Below, one piece after another: positions 8,806 to 17,612 of a stretch of 64,000 nt of DNA. The position numbers and the translations under genes were made by a program. Source of the DNA: an uncultured Lachnospiraceae bacterium (GTDB taxonomy: Bacteria > Bacillota > Clostridia > Lachnospirales > Lachnospiraceae); assembly GCA_910579395.1 (NCBI GenBank), contig CAJTUC010000011.1, forward strand, positions 1-64,000, written 5' to 3'. Under the pieces are notes generated by a model. The model was given only the letters and a program-made list of their open reading frames with translations. It had not been told where the DNA came from and did not search any database. Each line of letters begins with the position of its first letter. The stretch's first letter is position 1.

Positions 8806-8849
8806 AGAATGCCTGGAATACAGGCATTCTCCCTGACAAACTTGTTTGT
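8806..8849 (+). other. Two hairpins trailing element copy 1
   Basis: AGAATGCCTG (8806-8815) pairs with CAGGCATTCT (8821-8830). GACAAAC (8834-8840) pairs with GTTTGTC (8843-8849). Neither is followed by a clear T-run. Similar AGAAT...ATTCT hairpins follow copies 3 and 4. Confidence 0.5.
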
Positions 8850-8910
8850 CTTGAGATTTTGAGATTCCGCAGAGCAGAATCATGGGGGTTGGTTGTGGGA
8901 TAATGAAGAG

Positions 8911-8944
8911 AGGAATACTTTCGTAAAAGGGGTATTCCTTTTTT
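8911..8944 (+). terminator. Probable rho-independent terminator
   Basis: AGGAATAC (8911-8918) pairs with GTATTCCT (8932-8939), followed by six T residues to 8944. It would end transcription coming from the lipoprotein gene and insulate the LytTR operon. Confidence 0.7.
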
Positions 8945-8975
8945 GGTGAGGGACTGAAGCGGGATAGAGGCAAAA

Positions 8976-9080
8976 TGCAGGTTATCGAGGTAGGGCGGGA
9001 TGAAAGTGGTGCAGGTTATCGGGAAGAATGTGCAGGTTATCTGTGGAAGGGTTGTTTTTTGGGGAGAAAAGTTATATAAA
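8976..9080 (+). promoter_or_regulatory. Triple TGCAGGTTATC direct repeat and promoter of the LytTR-ABC operon
   Basis: TGCAGGTTATC occurs at 8976-8986, 9010-9020 and 9031-9041. The last two are spaced exactly 21 bp, the normal centre-to-centre spacing of LytTR direct-repeat sites. A weak -35 TTGTTT (9052-9057) and a -10 TATAAA (9075-9080), 17 bp apart, follow ten bases after the last repeat. This is the layout expected of an activator-dependent promoter. The downstream LytTR protein is the obvious candidate binder. Confidence 0.6.
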
Positions 9081-9157
9081 GGAATCAGGAACGCAGAGGC
9101 TGTAAGTCTGCATTTTGGCAGTATGGGCGGCAGGCGGCGGAAAGGTATGGTATTTGT

Positions 9158-9598
9158 TTGAAAGTTACATTACAGCAGATTGAAAAGGGAAATGAGGAAG
9201 TCATCATCCGGTATCGCCGGATGACGGAGCGGATGGAGCGCATCATCGAATATCTGGAAGGGCAGAGCGAGAAACTTTCCGGGACAAAAGGCGGCCAGGA
9301 GTTCTTTATAAGCATTCAGGATATTCTTTATCTGGAGAGTGTAGATGGTGTCACTTATTTTTATACGAAGAAGGAAGTTTACAGAGTGGCGCATACGTTG
9401 ACGTTTCTGGAAGCGCTTTATGCGCAGGAAGGTTTTTTCCGGTGCAGCAAATCGATGATGCTCAACATCTACCGGATTGAGCGGTTAAAAAGTATGCCGG
9501 GGAAACGTATCGACGCGACAATGGATAACGGAGAGCATATCGTAATCTCCAGGCGTTATGCGGGGGAATTGAGAAATCGTTTGAGGGAGGAAGCATGA
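9158..9598 (+). CDS. LytTR-domain DNA-binding regulator (no receiver domain)
   Basis: A 146-residue protein with a short helical N-terminus (residues 1-45, many Arg and Glu) and a LytTR domain covering the rest (FISIQDILYLESVDGVTYFYT, GFFRCSKSMMLNI, IVISRRYAGELR). Without a receiver domain it must be controlled otherwise, normally by the DUF3021 membrane protein encoded next and overlapping by four bases. A TTG start is assigned, with AAAGG about 12 bases upstream; no in-frame ATG precedes the domain. It probably regulates its own operon through the repeats at 8976-9041. Confidence 0.85.
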   Translation: MKVTLQQIEKGNEEVIIRYRRMTERMERIIEYLEGQSEKLSGTKGGQEFFISIQDILYLESVDGVTYFYTKKEVYRVAHTLTFLEALYAQEGFFRCSKSMMLNIYRIERLKSMPGKRIDATMDNGEHIVISRRYAGELRNRLREEA

Positions 9599-10062
9599 TG
9601 GAGAAGTTCAAAAAATTTTTATCGCTGGAAATCGGCATTGAAATAAAAGTCTGCCTGTATTTTTCCATCATCCTGTTCTTTTATTTTTTATACTGCATGG
9701 TGCAGGGCAGTCTCGATGCCAGCATTCCGCTGATGGCTGAAATGGTTCTGGTGGTTTATGCCATGAATTATATACAGGTGTATCTGTTATGGAATTTCGA
9801 TGAATCGGAGCAGTTTGATCTGAAAGTGACAATATTGTCGTTTATTGGCGCGGCGGTGTATACGGCCGTCAGTTATTGGCTGAACTGGTTCGACAGGAAT
9901 CAGACGGCGACGCTGTGCTTTTTCTTCTATATGATACTCTGTTATATATGTGTGTTCCTGGTCCATAAGATCAAGCGCGATATCGATACGGTGTGCCTGA
10001 ACCGGGAACTGGAGCAGTTTAAGAGCCGGAGAGGACAGTCCGGGGAAAAGGAAGGGGTGTAA
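9595..10062 (+). CDS. DUF3021-family membrane protein
   Basis: A 155-residue protein with four predicted transmembrane helices and a charged C-terminal tail. The size, topology and ATGA-type overlap with a receiver-less LytTR gene match DUF3021 proteins. In streptococcal BrsRM/HdrRM-like pairs these are membrane inhibitors of the partner LytTR regulator. Here the pair heads an ABC-2 transporter operon. The inhibitory role is inferred from those systems. Confidence 0.8.
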   Translation: MMEKFKKFLSLEIGIEIKVCLYFSIILFFYFLYCMVQGSLDASIPLMAEMVLVVYAMNYIQVYLLWNFDESEQFDLKVTILSFIGAAVYTAVSYWLNWFDRNQTATLCFFFYMILCYICVFLVHKIKRDIDTVCLNRELEQFKSRRGQSGEKEGV

Positions 10063-10064
10063 GG

Positions 10065-10964
10065 ATGAATAAATTCTCCGAAAGGAAAGAATCAAAAGAT
10101 GCAATAACCATTCAAAACCTGACGAAACGGTATGGAAAGAAGCGGGGCGTTAACAATTTGTCCCTGTGTGTGGAAAAAGGGGATATATATGGGTTTCTTG
10201 GTCCGAATGGCGCCGGGAAATCGACGACTATCCGCAGTATGCTGGGACTGCTTCGGTTTCAGGAGGGAAGCATCCGTATTTTTGGCATGGATGTGGAGAA
10301 GAACAGCAGAGAAGTTTTGAGAAAGATTGGCTATATGCCTTCGGAGGCTATGTTTTATCCTTCCATGAGGGCGAAGGAAGTTATCCGCCTTGCTGCAGAT
10401 ATGCGGGGCCTGGACTGCCGGAGAGAAGCGGCGATGCTCTGCGAGCGGCTCCTGGTGGAACCGGAAAAGAGGATTGAAGAGCTGTCTTTGGGCAATCGAA
10501 AAAAGATCAGCATCGTCTGCGCCATGCAGCATAAGCCGCCGCTTTTTATTTTTGATGAGCCGACGAGCGGACTCGACCCGCTGATGCAGGCTGAGTTTTT
10601 CAAACTGATTCTGGAATATAACGAGCAGGGCACGACCTGTTTTCTTTCTTCCCATGTCCTGTCGGAAATCAAAAAGTATTGCAGGCATGCCGCTATTATT
10701 AAGGGAGGTGAGCTGATCTGCAGCGATACGGTGGAGAACCTGACCAAAAGCAATGCGAAGCATGTTCGTATGATACGAGACGGTGCGGAAGAGGATTTTA
10801 TGTATCAGGGCAGTCTGAATGAGCTCTTTGCGGGGTTTGCCGGACATAATATCGAGGATATTACGATTGAAGAGCCGGGTCTTGAGGAAATCTTTATGAA
10901 TTATTATGAGAAAGAATGTGTTTCGCAATTGTCTAATGAGAAAGAAACGGAGAAGGAGGGATAA
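10065..10964 (+). CDS. ABC transporter ATP-binding protein
   Basis: A 299-residue cytoplasmic ATPase with Walker A GPNGAGKST, signature ELSLGNRKK, Walker B LFIFDEPTSGLD and switch His in LSSHVLSEI. The roughly 80-residue C-terminal extension is as in ABC-2 type exporters of the NatA/BcrA class. It starts two bases after the DUF3021 gene and is followed three bases later by the membrane partner. The four genes form one operon. The substrate may be a drug, peptide or ion. The slightly degenerate signature (LSLGN instead of LSGGQ) is common in this class. Confidence 0.92.
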   Translation: MNKFSERKESKDAITIQNLTKRYGKKRGVNNLSLCVEKGDIYGFLGPNGAGKSTTIRSMLGLLRFQEGSIRIFGMDVEKNSREVLRKIGYMPSEAMFYPSMRAKEVIRLAADMRGLDCRREAAMLCERLLVEPEKRIEELSLGNRKKISIVCAMQHKPPLFIFDEPTSGLDPLMQAEFFKLILEYNEQGTTCFLSSHVLSEIKKYCRHAAIIKGGELICSDTVENLTKSNAKHVRMIRDGAEEDFMYQGSLNELFAGFAGHNIEDITIEEPGLEEIFMNYYEKECVSQLSNEKETEKEG

Positions 10965-10967
10965 CGG

Positions 10968-11753
10968 ATGATATTATATAAGCATGAAATGAGGATGAAT
11001 CGAAAAAGCCTTCTGATTTGGACTTTGAGTGTTGGGCTGATCTGCTTTGGCTGTATTTTGCTCTATACGAGTCTGGAAGATTCCATTCAGGGAATTGCGG
11101 ATTCCTTTTCCGATATGGGGGCTATGTCTGTAGCTCTGGGCATGGATAAAATGAGCCTTGCGACGCTGAAAGGATATTATGCGACTGAAATCGCCATGAT
11201 GCACAGTCTTGGCGGAGCCATGTTTGCGGCGATTCTGGGCACGAGTTTCCTGGCAAAAGAAGAGAGCGGCCATACGGCGGAATTTTTGTGCGTGCTGCCC
11301 CTGGATAGGAGCCGCATCGTACTTGGAAAATATCTGGCGCTTGTCAGCAATATCATTGTGCTGAATCTCTGTTGTGTTGTTCTTTATGTTTTAGGCTTTG
11401 TCATGATGGGGGAGACGGTAGAAGGAAAAGAAATGGCGCTCTATCACCTGGCGGCGTTCCTGATGCAGCTTGAAGTCGGGACGGTCTGCTTCTTTCTTTC
11501 AGCCTGTGTGAAAAAGAATATTATGGGAGCGGGGCTTGGCCTGACGCTTGTACTTTTTGCCGCCGATATGATGTGCCGGATTGTACCGGCGATTGAAGAT
11601 TTGAAATATATCACGCCGTTTTATTATGCCAATGCGGCCGATATTTTTACGGACGGAGCGATAAACGGCGTTATGGCAGTTGTGGGCTTGGGAGTGCTGG
11701 CTGCTTCTTATGCGGCGGCGGCATGGGTCTATTGTAGAAAGGATATTACCTAG
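10968..11753 (+). CDS. ABC-2 type transporter permease
   Basis: A 261-residue protein with six predicted membrane segments, starting MILYKHEMRMNRKSLLIW. The short amphipathic N-terminus followed by paired helices fits ABC-2 permeases. It begins three bases after the ATPase gene. Together they would form a homodimeric exporter controlled by the LytTR/DUF3021 pair. Confidence 0.85.
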   Translation: MILYKHEMRMNRKSLLIWTLSVGLICFGCILLYTSLEDSIQGIADSFSDMGAMSVALGMDKMSLATLKGYYATEIAMMHSLGGAMFAAILGTSFLAKEESGHTAEFLCVLPLDRSRIVLGKYLALVSNIIVLNLCCVVLYVLGFVMMGETVEGKEMALYHLAAFLMQLEVGTVCFFLSACVKKNIMGAGLGLTLVLFAADMMCRIVPAIEDLKYITPFYYANAADIFTDGAINGVMAVVGLGVLAASYAAAAWVYCRKDIT

Positions 11754-11764
11754 GGAAAGGGAAT

Positions 11765-11794
11765 GAAGAATGCCCCATTTATGGGGCATTCTTC
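11765..11794. terminator. Perfect hairpin between convergent genes
   Basis: GAAGAATGCCCCAT (11765-11778) and ATGGGGCATTCTTC (11781-11794) form a 14-bp perfect stem. It lies between the convergent ABC permease and flotillin genes. No strong T-run follows on either strand, so termination is likely but not textbook. Confidence 0.55.
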
Positions 11795-11839
11795 CTGGTT
11801 CGTCTAACTAGCTGCATAATCAAAAATAAATAACTATAG

Positions 11840-13342
11840 TCATTTATTGCTTTCTTCTGTTTTTACGACGAGATTTATATCGTCAAGGCCGGTGACGTTT
11901 ACGTTTCGGTTGACTTTAGCGTCGTAGGTGTCGGCTTTGATGATTTCGGATAAGTCGATGCCGGTCGCTTCTTTCATGCTTTCAAAAAGTTTTGCCATGA
12001 CGACGGGCACATTTCCGGCTACCTGGTTAATGCCGTTTCCGTCACCGTCGCCGCCGATAATCGTAATCTTGTCAATTTGTCCCAGAGGCTCGGCAATCTT
12101 TGCCGCGATGTCGGGCAGTACCTTGATCATCATTTCTGCTACGGCCGCTTTATTGTATTTGGCGTAAGCCTCGGCTTTCCGTTCCATTGCTTCCGCTTCT
12201 GCGATACCTTTTGCCTGAATGGCGGATGCTTCCGCCTCGCCGACAGCCCGGATACCTTCTGCTTCCTGTTCTTTGGAAAAGCGGTCGGCTTCAGCCTGGG
12301 CTTTTCTGGCTTCCGCTTCACGCTGTGCTTCGAACTGCTTGGCTTCCGCTTCTTTCTGGCGCTGGTAAAGTGCGGCATCCGCTTTCTGCTGTGCTGCGTA
12401 CTTGTCGGCCTCGGCCTGTTTCTTGACTTCCGCTTCCAGTGCCCGTTCTTTTACGGAGACCTGTTTCTGTTTCAACTCGATTTCCCGCTCCTGCCTTGCG
12501 ATATCGGCATTGGCGGTGGTAACTTCAATTGTCTTACGCTGTTCTTCTTTCTGGATTTCATAAGCCGCATCGGCCATAGCTTTTTTCGTGTCGGATTCCT
12601 GCTGCAGTTCCGATCTCTTGATGGCCAGTTCGTTCTGTTTCTTGGCGATTTCTGTCTGTGCTGCGACCGCCGCGTCGTTGGATTCTTTGTCAGCAGCAGC
12701 CTGTGCTACTTTGATATCTCTTTCGCTCTCTGCCCTTGCAATTGCCGCAGTCTTTTTGATCTTGACGATATTGTCGATACCGAGGTTTTCGATGACATCG
12801 TTTCCGTCCACGAAGTTCTGTACATTGAAGCTGATGATATCGAGTCCCATTGCCGCAAGGTCGGGCTCTGCGTTTTCCTTTACCAGATTGGCAAATTTCT
12901 GTCTGTCGGAGACCATTTCTTCCAATCGCATTTTGCCGACAATCTCACGCACGTTGCCTTCCAGAACCTCGCGAGCGACGCTTGCTATGTAGGCGGTATC
13001 TTTGTTCAGGAAGTTTTCTGCGGCGAGACGGAGTTTATCCGGGTCGTTGCTGATTTTGATATTGACGGTCGCATCTACATTGATGTTGATATAATCGGCT
13101 GTCGGAACGGCGTTGCTTGTCTTAACGTCGATGGGGATCAGCCGCAGATTCAGCTTATCCAGCCGTTCAAAGAACGGAATCCGAATGCTGGCCTTTCCGA
13201 TGACAATCTTTGATTTTTTCTTAAAACCGGAAATAATGAATGCCATATCCGGCGGCGCTTTCACATAGCCGATTGCCATAAAAAGGATGAATAGGAGCAG
13301 TATAATGACAATGATGGTTGTTGGTATAAGTATAACTTTCAA
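11840..13342 (-). CDS. Flotillin-like SPFH-domain protein
   Basis: A 500-residue membrane-anchored scaffold protein of the flotillin/YuaG class. Residues 5-25 form one transmembrane helix. An SPFH (band 7) domain follows to about residue 190. Then comes a long Glu/Ala/Lys-rich coiled coil (about 200-400) with the EA repeats typical of flotillins, and a C-terminal oligomerisation region. Flotillins organise membrane microdomains. The start is a TTG with an excellent AGGAGGGG site six bases upstream. It is the last gene of a probable three-gene minus-strand operon with the phosphoesterase and ParB-like/BMP protein. Confidence 0.9.
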   Translation of the reverse strand: MKVILIPTTIIVIILLLFILFMAIGYVKAPPDMAFIISGFKKKSKIVIGKASIRIPFFERLDKLNLRLIPIDVKTSNAVPTADYININVDATVNIKISNDPDKLRLAAENFLNKDTAYIASVAREVLEGNVREIVGKMRLEEMVSDRQKFANLVKENAEPDLAAMGLDIISFNVQNFVDGNDVIENLGIDNIVKIKKTAAIARAESERDIKVAQAAADKESNDAAVAAQTEIAKKQNELAIKRSELQQESDTKKAMADAAYEIQKEEQRKTIEVTTANADIARQEREIELKQKQVSVKERALEAEVKKQAEADKYAAQQKADAALYQRQKEAEAKQFEAQREAEARKAQAEADRFSKEQEAEGIRAVGEAEASAIQAKGIAEAEAMERKAEAYAKYNKAAVAEMMIKVLPDIAAKIAEPLGQIDKITIIGGDGDGNGINQVAGNVPVVMAKLFESMKEATGIDLSEIIKADTYDAKVNRNVNVTGLDDINLVVKTEESNK

Positions 13343-13406
13343 TGATTTCCCCTCCTGTTTTTTTTCTTTATTTTATCGCATTTTTCGGCAAAATGATACA
13401 GATTTT

Positions 13407-14111
13407 TCAGGAAGTTTCTCCCAGAGGGTGTTCTCCGAGCGGATATTCTACTACATAAAAATCGTAAGCATTAATAACAGTTGTTTTCGCATAGGTATCT
13501 GTCCTTTTGAAATTCCTGCCATAGTTGGCATGGACGTGTCCGTGGAAGAAAAATTTCGGCTCGTATTTTTCCATCAGCGTACGGAAAACGGAGAAACCCC
13601 GGTGGGGCAGGTCTTCCATGTCATTGACATGATAGGCCGGCGCATGGGTGACAAGAATGTCGAAGCCCTTGTGCTTCCATAGTTTGAACCGTAATCTGCT
13701 GACCCGTCTTTTCATCTGATGTTCCGTATACTGGCCGGAGGCGCCCGGAATGTATTCCATAGAACCGCCGAGTCCCATGATGCGGATTCCTTCATGGACA
13801 TATATGTCGTCTTCGATGCAGATACATCCTTCCGGCGGTTTTTCATCATATTTTTTGTCGTGGTTTCCCCTCACATACAGTAACGGTACGTTGCAGAGCG
13901 TTACAAAAAAGGACAGGTATTCCGGCGGGAGATCTCCGCATGAAATAATGAGGTCGATGTCTTTTACGCGCTCCGGATCATAGTAGTCATATAGAAGTTT
14001 TGACTTATGGTCGGCAAGCACCAGTATATGAAGGATGTTATTCTCCTGTGGAGCTTCGTTTTTCCGTGAAGTACCGTTTGTCTGTATTGTATCATTTATC
14101 TGTGTTTTCAT
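13407..14111 (-). CDS. Calcineurin-like metallophosphoesterase
   Basis: A 234-residue cytoplasmic phosphoesterase. Visible metal-binding blocks are LADHKS, SCGDLPPEYL, RGNHDKKY, THAP and GHVHANYG. The first block is D-H rather than the usual D-x-H, so one metal ligand may differ. The first 25 residues are polar and probably disordered. The gene overlaps the 3' end of the upstream ParB-like/BMP gene by 20 bases, implying translational coupling. The substrate is unknown; relatives include cyclic-nucleotide and nucleotide phosphodiesterases. Confidence 0.85.
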   Translation of the reverse strand: MKTQINDTIQTNGTSRKNEAPQENNILHILVLADHKSKLLYDYYDPERVKDIDLIISCGDLPPEYLSFFVTLCNVPLLYVRGNHDKKYDEKPPEGCICIEDDIYVHEGIRIMGLGGSMEYIPGASGQYTEHQMKRRVSRLRFKLWKHKGFDILVTHAPAYHVNDMEDLPHRGFSVFRTLMEKYEPKFFFHGHVHANYGRNFKRTDTYAKTTVINAYDFYVVEYPLGEHPLGETS

Positions 14112-16023
14112 CTACTTTAATGCCCTGAAGCCGCACAAGCGCCTGAGCTTCCTCCGTAAGTTCTTCCAATTCGGGAATTCTTCCCATCACATTTTCTGCA
14201 AGCCAGTCCATTGTGATAATATCGTCCGGTTCCAGGCTTTCTCCTTCCTTGCATCGAAGGACGCCTTCCTGTGCGTAAATCGGTCCGTCAAAAGGATGAA
14301 AAGCGCCGGCGCGGATAGAATTTTTCAGAAACTCGATAAGCCGGTAGGTTCCATGAGGCATTGTTTTGGAACAGATTACATCGATAACATCCGCCGACAT
14401 GCCCCACCAGTAATTGACTGCCTTTTTCCCTTTCTGTGCGTTTTCTTCGGTACTTCCGCTGCAGATATTTTTGATGATCTGCTCGTAAAATTTTCCCCAG
14501 TGCCAGATGGGAGTCGCGAGATTGTCGAGGGTGCCGTCTTCCTTTTTGGCATAAAGGCCGTAAGCTCTGGAAGCATGCTCCGGCGTGATCATATCGTTAT
14601 CGGAAATGAAAACGATGCCTTCCTGTTGGAGACGTTCTCGTGCGTTCTGTCCTTTTATTTTGGACCATTCCAGATAGATTTCCACATAAGGATTGATCAT
14701 TTTGGCGCCAAGCGCAAAAGCATTGATATTTGCCATCGTTCCATAAATCGGATAATCTGCTACATAGCCCAGTCGGTCAGTTCTGGATAAGGCGGCTGCA
14801 ATGGCACCCATCAGGAACTTCGATTCGTACATCCTTGCATAGTAAGTACAGATGGATGAGTAGGACATCATGATGGAGCAGTTATAAATCTTTACTTTCG
14901 GATGCAGGATTGCGGAGCGGACGCTCTGATTGGCCATCTGTGTTGCCGTTGTAAAGATTAGGTTGCAGCCCTGTTCGATTGCCTGCTCAATGGCATCGGC
15001 AACTGCGTCATCGTTATCAGCTTTGTCGATTGCCAGTGTTTTTATTCTTCCCTCATAAATCTGTTCTATGTACATTCTTCCCAATTCATGTGCGTATGCC
15101 CAGCTGGAAGTATCTGTCGTTTTGGTATAGATAAATGCGATTTTCAAGGATTCGGGAGAAACGGTGCTGGTGGAAAGCAGTCGGTTTAACAGTGTAGATT
15201 TGGATTCCACTGGATTCTGAATCAGTTCTACCTGATTTCCTTTATCGGCGAGAGTGATCTCCGTCCACATTTTCTGCAGAGCCAGCAGCATTTCATGAGA
15301 TGTTTCGCTTTTTACCTGTTCATAACCATAAATTTCCACATAGACCAGAAACGCATCGGAGACCGGAAGATCCAGCTTTTCCCCATGGGCCATCCGAAAG
15401 GCTTCCGAGAAGCAGTAGCAGGCGGAATGAAAGGTAAGTTTGTCGTCGTCGTCCCATACTTCATCTTCCTTTTGTCCCATAAGGTCCAATAATTTTTTAT
15501 AGCTGCCCTCTTTGGTAAACCAGACGTCATAGCTTTGTGAGACCTCATAAAAATCCAGAAATTCATAGTATAAACGGTTTTCCTTATCATCTGTTTTCCG
15601 GGGGACCAAACGGGTCACGGTACCCGGAATACTGTATGTCTTCAGATATTTCATAACGCTGACGCGCTTGTTACCTTCCTGTACATAGAACTGATTCATG
15701 AATTCGTAGGCGATGATAGGGTCTCTGATACCGTCGTTGACCTGATGGTCATAGAGGGATGCCCACTTTAAGGCGAACTCTGAGTCATCCGGAAGAAGCG
15801 GCATAAAATTGTTGGCAAAAGCATTGGTCCTTCCCTCTGTCTTGGTTCCTATAATTTTAGAGAGCGGAATATCGATCAGGCCAAGATTATCGATTGATGC
15901 GATCTCCGTATAAGATAAGATATCGTCAAGTACCGGGAGATAGGGGTATTCGCCTTTTGTTAAGGCAGCCTGATAGCTTTTTCTCCCCTGTTTGTATGCC
16001 GATGTATAATCATATGATGTCAT
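14092..16023 (-). CDS. Cytoplasmic protein with ParB-like region fused to BMP/PnrA-like binding domain
   Basis: A 643-residue protein. Residues 50-130 resemble a ParB-like region (IPLSKIIGTKTEGRT, then VQEGNKRVSVMKYL). Residues 290-560 resemble the BMP family of nucleoside-binding proteins (LKIAFIYTKTTDTSSWAYAHELG, LIFTTATQMANQS, LGYVADYPIYGTMANINAFALGA). There is no signal peptide or lipobox, so unlike classical BMP lipoproteins it should be cytosolic. It heads the operon with the phosphoesterase and flotillin. A role as an intracellular nucleoside sensor is speculation from the domains. Confidence 0.75.
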   Translation of the reverse strand: MTSYDYTSAYKQGRKSYQAALTKGEYPYLPVLDDILSYTEIASIDNLGLIDIPLSKIIGTKTEGRTNAFANNFMPLLPDDSEFALKWASLYDHQVNDGIRDPIIAYEFMNQFYVQEGNKRVSVMKYLKTYSIPGTVTRLVPRKTDDKENRLYYEFLDFYEVSQSYDVWFTKEGSYKKLLDLMGQKEDEVWDDDDKLTFHSACYCFSEAFRMAHGEKLDLPVSDAFLVYVEIYGYEQVKSETSHEMLLALQKMWTEITLADKGNQVELIQNPVESKSTLLNRLLSTSTVSPESLKIAFIYTKTTDTSSWAYAHELGRMYIEQIYEGRIKTLAIDKADNDDAVADAIEQAIEQGCNLIFTTATQMANQSVRSAILHPKVKIYNCSIMMSYSSICTYYARMYESKFLMGAIAAALSRTDRLGYVADYPIYGTMANINAFALGAKMINPYVEIYLEWSKIKGQNARERLQQEGIVFISDNDMITPEHASRAYGLYAKKEDGTLDNLATPIWHWGKFYEQIIKNICSGSTEENAQKGKKAVNYWWGMSADVIDVICSKTMPHGTYRLIEFLKNSIRAGAFHPFDGPIYAQEGVLRCKEGESLEPDDIITMDWLAENVMGRIPELEELTEEAQALVRLQGIKVDENTDK

Positions 16024-16157
16024 GAATTGACCTCCCTTTTTGTGAAAAATTCTCCTGTAAAAACCGGTTTGTTTCTTACTGATATCATAATATCATTTTA
16101 CAGAGAAATTGAAAACCCGGTTTCTGGAAGTTTTCGGAAATCAGAAGAAAATAGCGG

Positions 16158-16186
16158 TTGACTTTATTCGGGATACACTGTATAAT
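16158..16186 (+). promoter_or_regulatory. SigA-type promoter of the coiled-coil gene
   Basis: TTGACT (16158-16163) and TATAAT (16181-16186) are 17 bp apart. The ATG at 16221 lies about 35 bases downstream. This rules out a start codon at 16158, which would lie inside the promoter. Confidence 0.85.
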
Positions 16187-16220
16187 GTCAATAAATTATC
16201 AAAGAAAGGAGGAGGCACCT

Positions 16221-16739
16221 ATGGCATTGACGAAGGAAGATCTGTTATCGATATCTTATCTGCTGGATGTAAAACTGGATGAGAAACTTGCGGCCAAACT
16301 GCGCCCAGTGGAAGAGGGTATCAGTGACATCAAGTCAGGAATTGAACGTCTTGAAGTAAGAGTGGGCAGACTTGAAGAGAGAATGGACCGACTTGAGGTG
16401 AGAGTAGACAGGCTTGAGGCAGAAGTCGGAGCACTTAAAGTAAAAGTAGCCGAACTCGATGAAAAAGTCACGGAACTCGACACCAAAGTCACGGAACTCG
16501 ACACAAAAGTAGCAGAACTCGACGAAAAGGTTGATACATTCGGCGCGCAGGTCAGGCTTACCAGGCTCGAAATGGAAAACATCATCGTTCCACAGATTCA
16601 ATTATTGTCCGAGAATTATGTTCCGGCAGCAAAAAGGTATGAGAAGGCGTCCGGCCAAATCGACGAGATGCAGTCCGATATCGATATCATGAAACATACG
16701 ATCACCAGGCATTCTGAAGTTCTTCAAAGACTGGCATAG
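16221..16739 (+). CDS. Heptad-repeat coiled-coil protein
   Basis: A 172-residue soluble protein with no known catalytic motif. After a short N-terminus (MALTKEDLLSISYLLD), residues about 30-110 are near-perfect heptads (RLEVRVG, RLEERMD, ELDEKVT, ELDTKVT), predicting a long parallel coiled coil. The encoding DNA shows 21-bp tandem repeats, best seen at 16449-16530. A second helical region (residues 125-172) follows. The start has AAAGGAGGAGG just upstream. Similar small proteins are common in Clostridia without an assigned function. Confidence 0.8.
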   Translation: MALTKEDLLSISYLLDVKLDEKLAAKLRPVEEGISDIKSGIERLEVRVGRLEERMDRLEVRVDRLEAEVGALKVKVAELDEKVTELDTKVTELDTKVAELDEKVDTFGAQVRLTRLEMENIIVPQIQLLSENYVPAAKRYEKASGQIDEMQSDIDIMKHTITRHSEVLQRLA

Positions 16740-16880
16740 TCTGCATTTCTTTTGCATTTAAACGGGTATGGATCATACCATTTTCAGTTATGTAGTTTTT
16801 ACATTTTTCATATAGATATGCCCGGCGGTTTGTCTGACAGGAAAAAGACGATATGATAAAGAAAAAGCAGGGGTATCAGA

Positions 16881-17612
16881 ATGAAAAAAAAGTGGTTAAA
16901 GATTGTTATCTGCGTCATTGTTGTTTGTGCGGTGATGATAGGAATGATACTGACGAAAAAATGGCAGATTAATTCATGGTCTGTTTCAAAATATGAAGTA
17001 CAGGGTATCGATGTATCCCATTATCAGGGCATGATTGACTGGGCGCAGATACAAGATCAGGGGATTGATTTTGCATTTATCAAAGCGACCGAAGGCAGCG
17101 GCTATGTGGATGAATGTTTCTATGATAACTGGCAGGCGGCTGAGCAGACGGATTTGATGATTGGAGCATATCATTTTTTCAGTTTCGACAGTGGTGCACG
17201 CTCACAGGCGGCACTTTTCATCGAAACGGTCGGAAATCTGACTGGCAAAATAACGCCAGTAATTGATATAGAGTTCTATGGTGATAAGTGGAATGAACCG
17301 CCAGGAAAAGAAGATGTCACGGAACAGCTTGGAGAGATGCTGCTCATTTTGGAAGAGTATTATCATACAAAACCGATCATATATACAACATATAATGTCT
17401 ACTACCAATATATTAAAGGTGGATTTAAAGAATATCCGTTATGGATCCGCAACGTGTATTTTCCGCCTGACTGGCATATGAAAGGTGAATGGACATTCTG
17501 GCAGTACACGGATACTGCGGTCATGAGCGGGTATGTCGGGGAAGAGCAATACATTGACAGGAATGTATTCTGTGGAGCGACAGCGGAACTGGAAGCTTTG
17601 CTGGTGAAGTGA
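16881..17612 (+). CDS. GH25 family lysozyme (muramidase)
   Basis: A 243-residue membrane-anchored or secreted cell-wall hydrolase. Residues 5-25 form an N-terminal hydrophobic anchor. The rest is a GH25 barrel with the characteristic GIDVSHYQGMIDW, FAFIKATEG, GAYHFF and catalytic PVIDIEFYGD (Asp-x-Glu), ending in WTFWQYTD and the aromatic/Asp C-terminal strand. GH25 enzymes cleave beta-1,4 bonds between MurNAc and GlcNAc. No cell-wall-binding repeats are present. It lies alone between the coiled-coil and MATE genes. Confidence 0.93.
   Translation: MKKKWLKIVICVIVVCAVMIGMILTKKWQINSWSVSKYEVQGIDVSHYQGMIDWAQIQDQGIDFAFIKATEGSGYVDECFYDNWQAAEQTDLMIGAYHFFSFDSGARSQAALFIETVGNLTGKITPVIDIEFYGDKWNEPPGKEDVTEQLGEMLLILEEYYHTKPIIYTTYNVYYQYIKGGFKEYPLWIRNVYFPPDWHMKGEWTFWQYTDTAVMSGYVGEEQYIDRNVFCGATAELEALLVK

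Noticed and set aside
179..11753. Integrated element at tRNA-Leu within the window
   Set aside because: No integrase, relaxase or phage gene is present, and the two tRNA-end copies enclose only 34 bp.
12077..13213. 378-codon plus-strand frame across the flotillin gene
   Set aside because: It is Phe/Cys/Leu-rich shadow sequence caused by the Glu/Lys/Ala-rich coiled coil on the other strand. It has no ribosome binding site.
16158..16220. N-terminal extension of the coiled-coil protein from 16158
   Set aside because: That start lies on the -35 box of a clear promoter. The ATG at 16221 has a strong AAAGGAGGAGG site.
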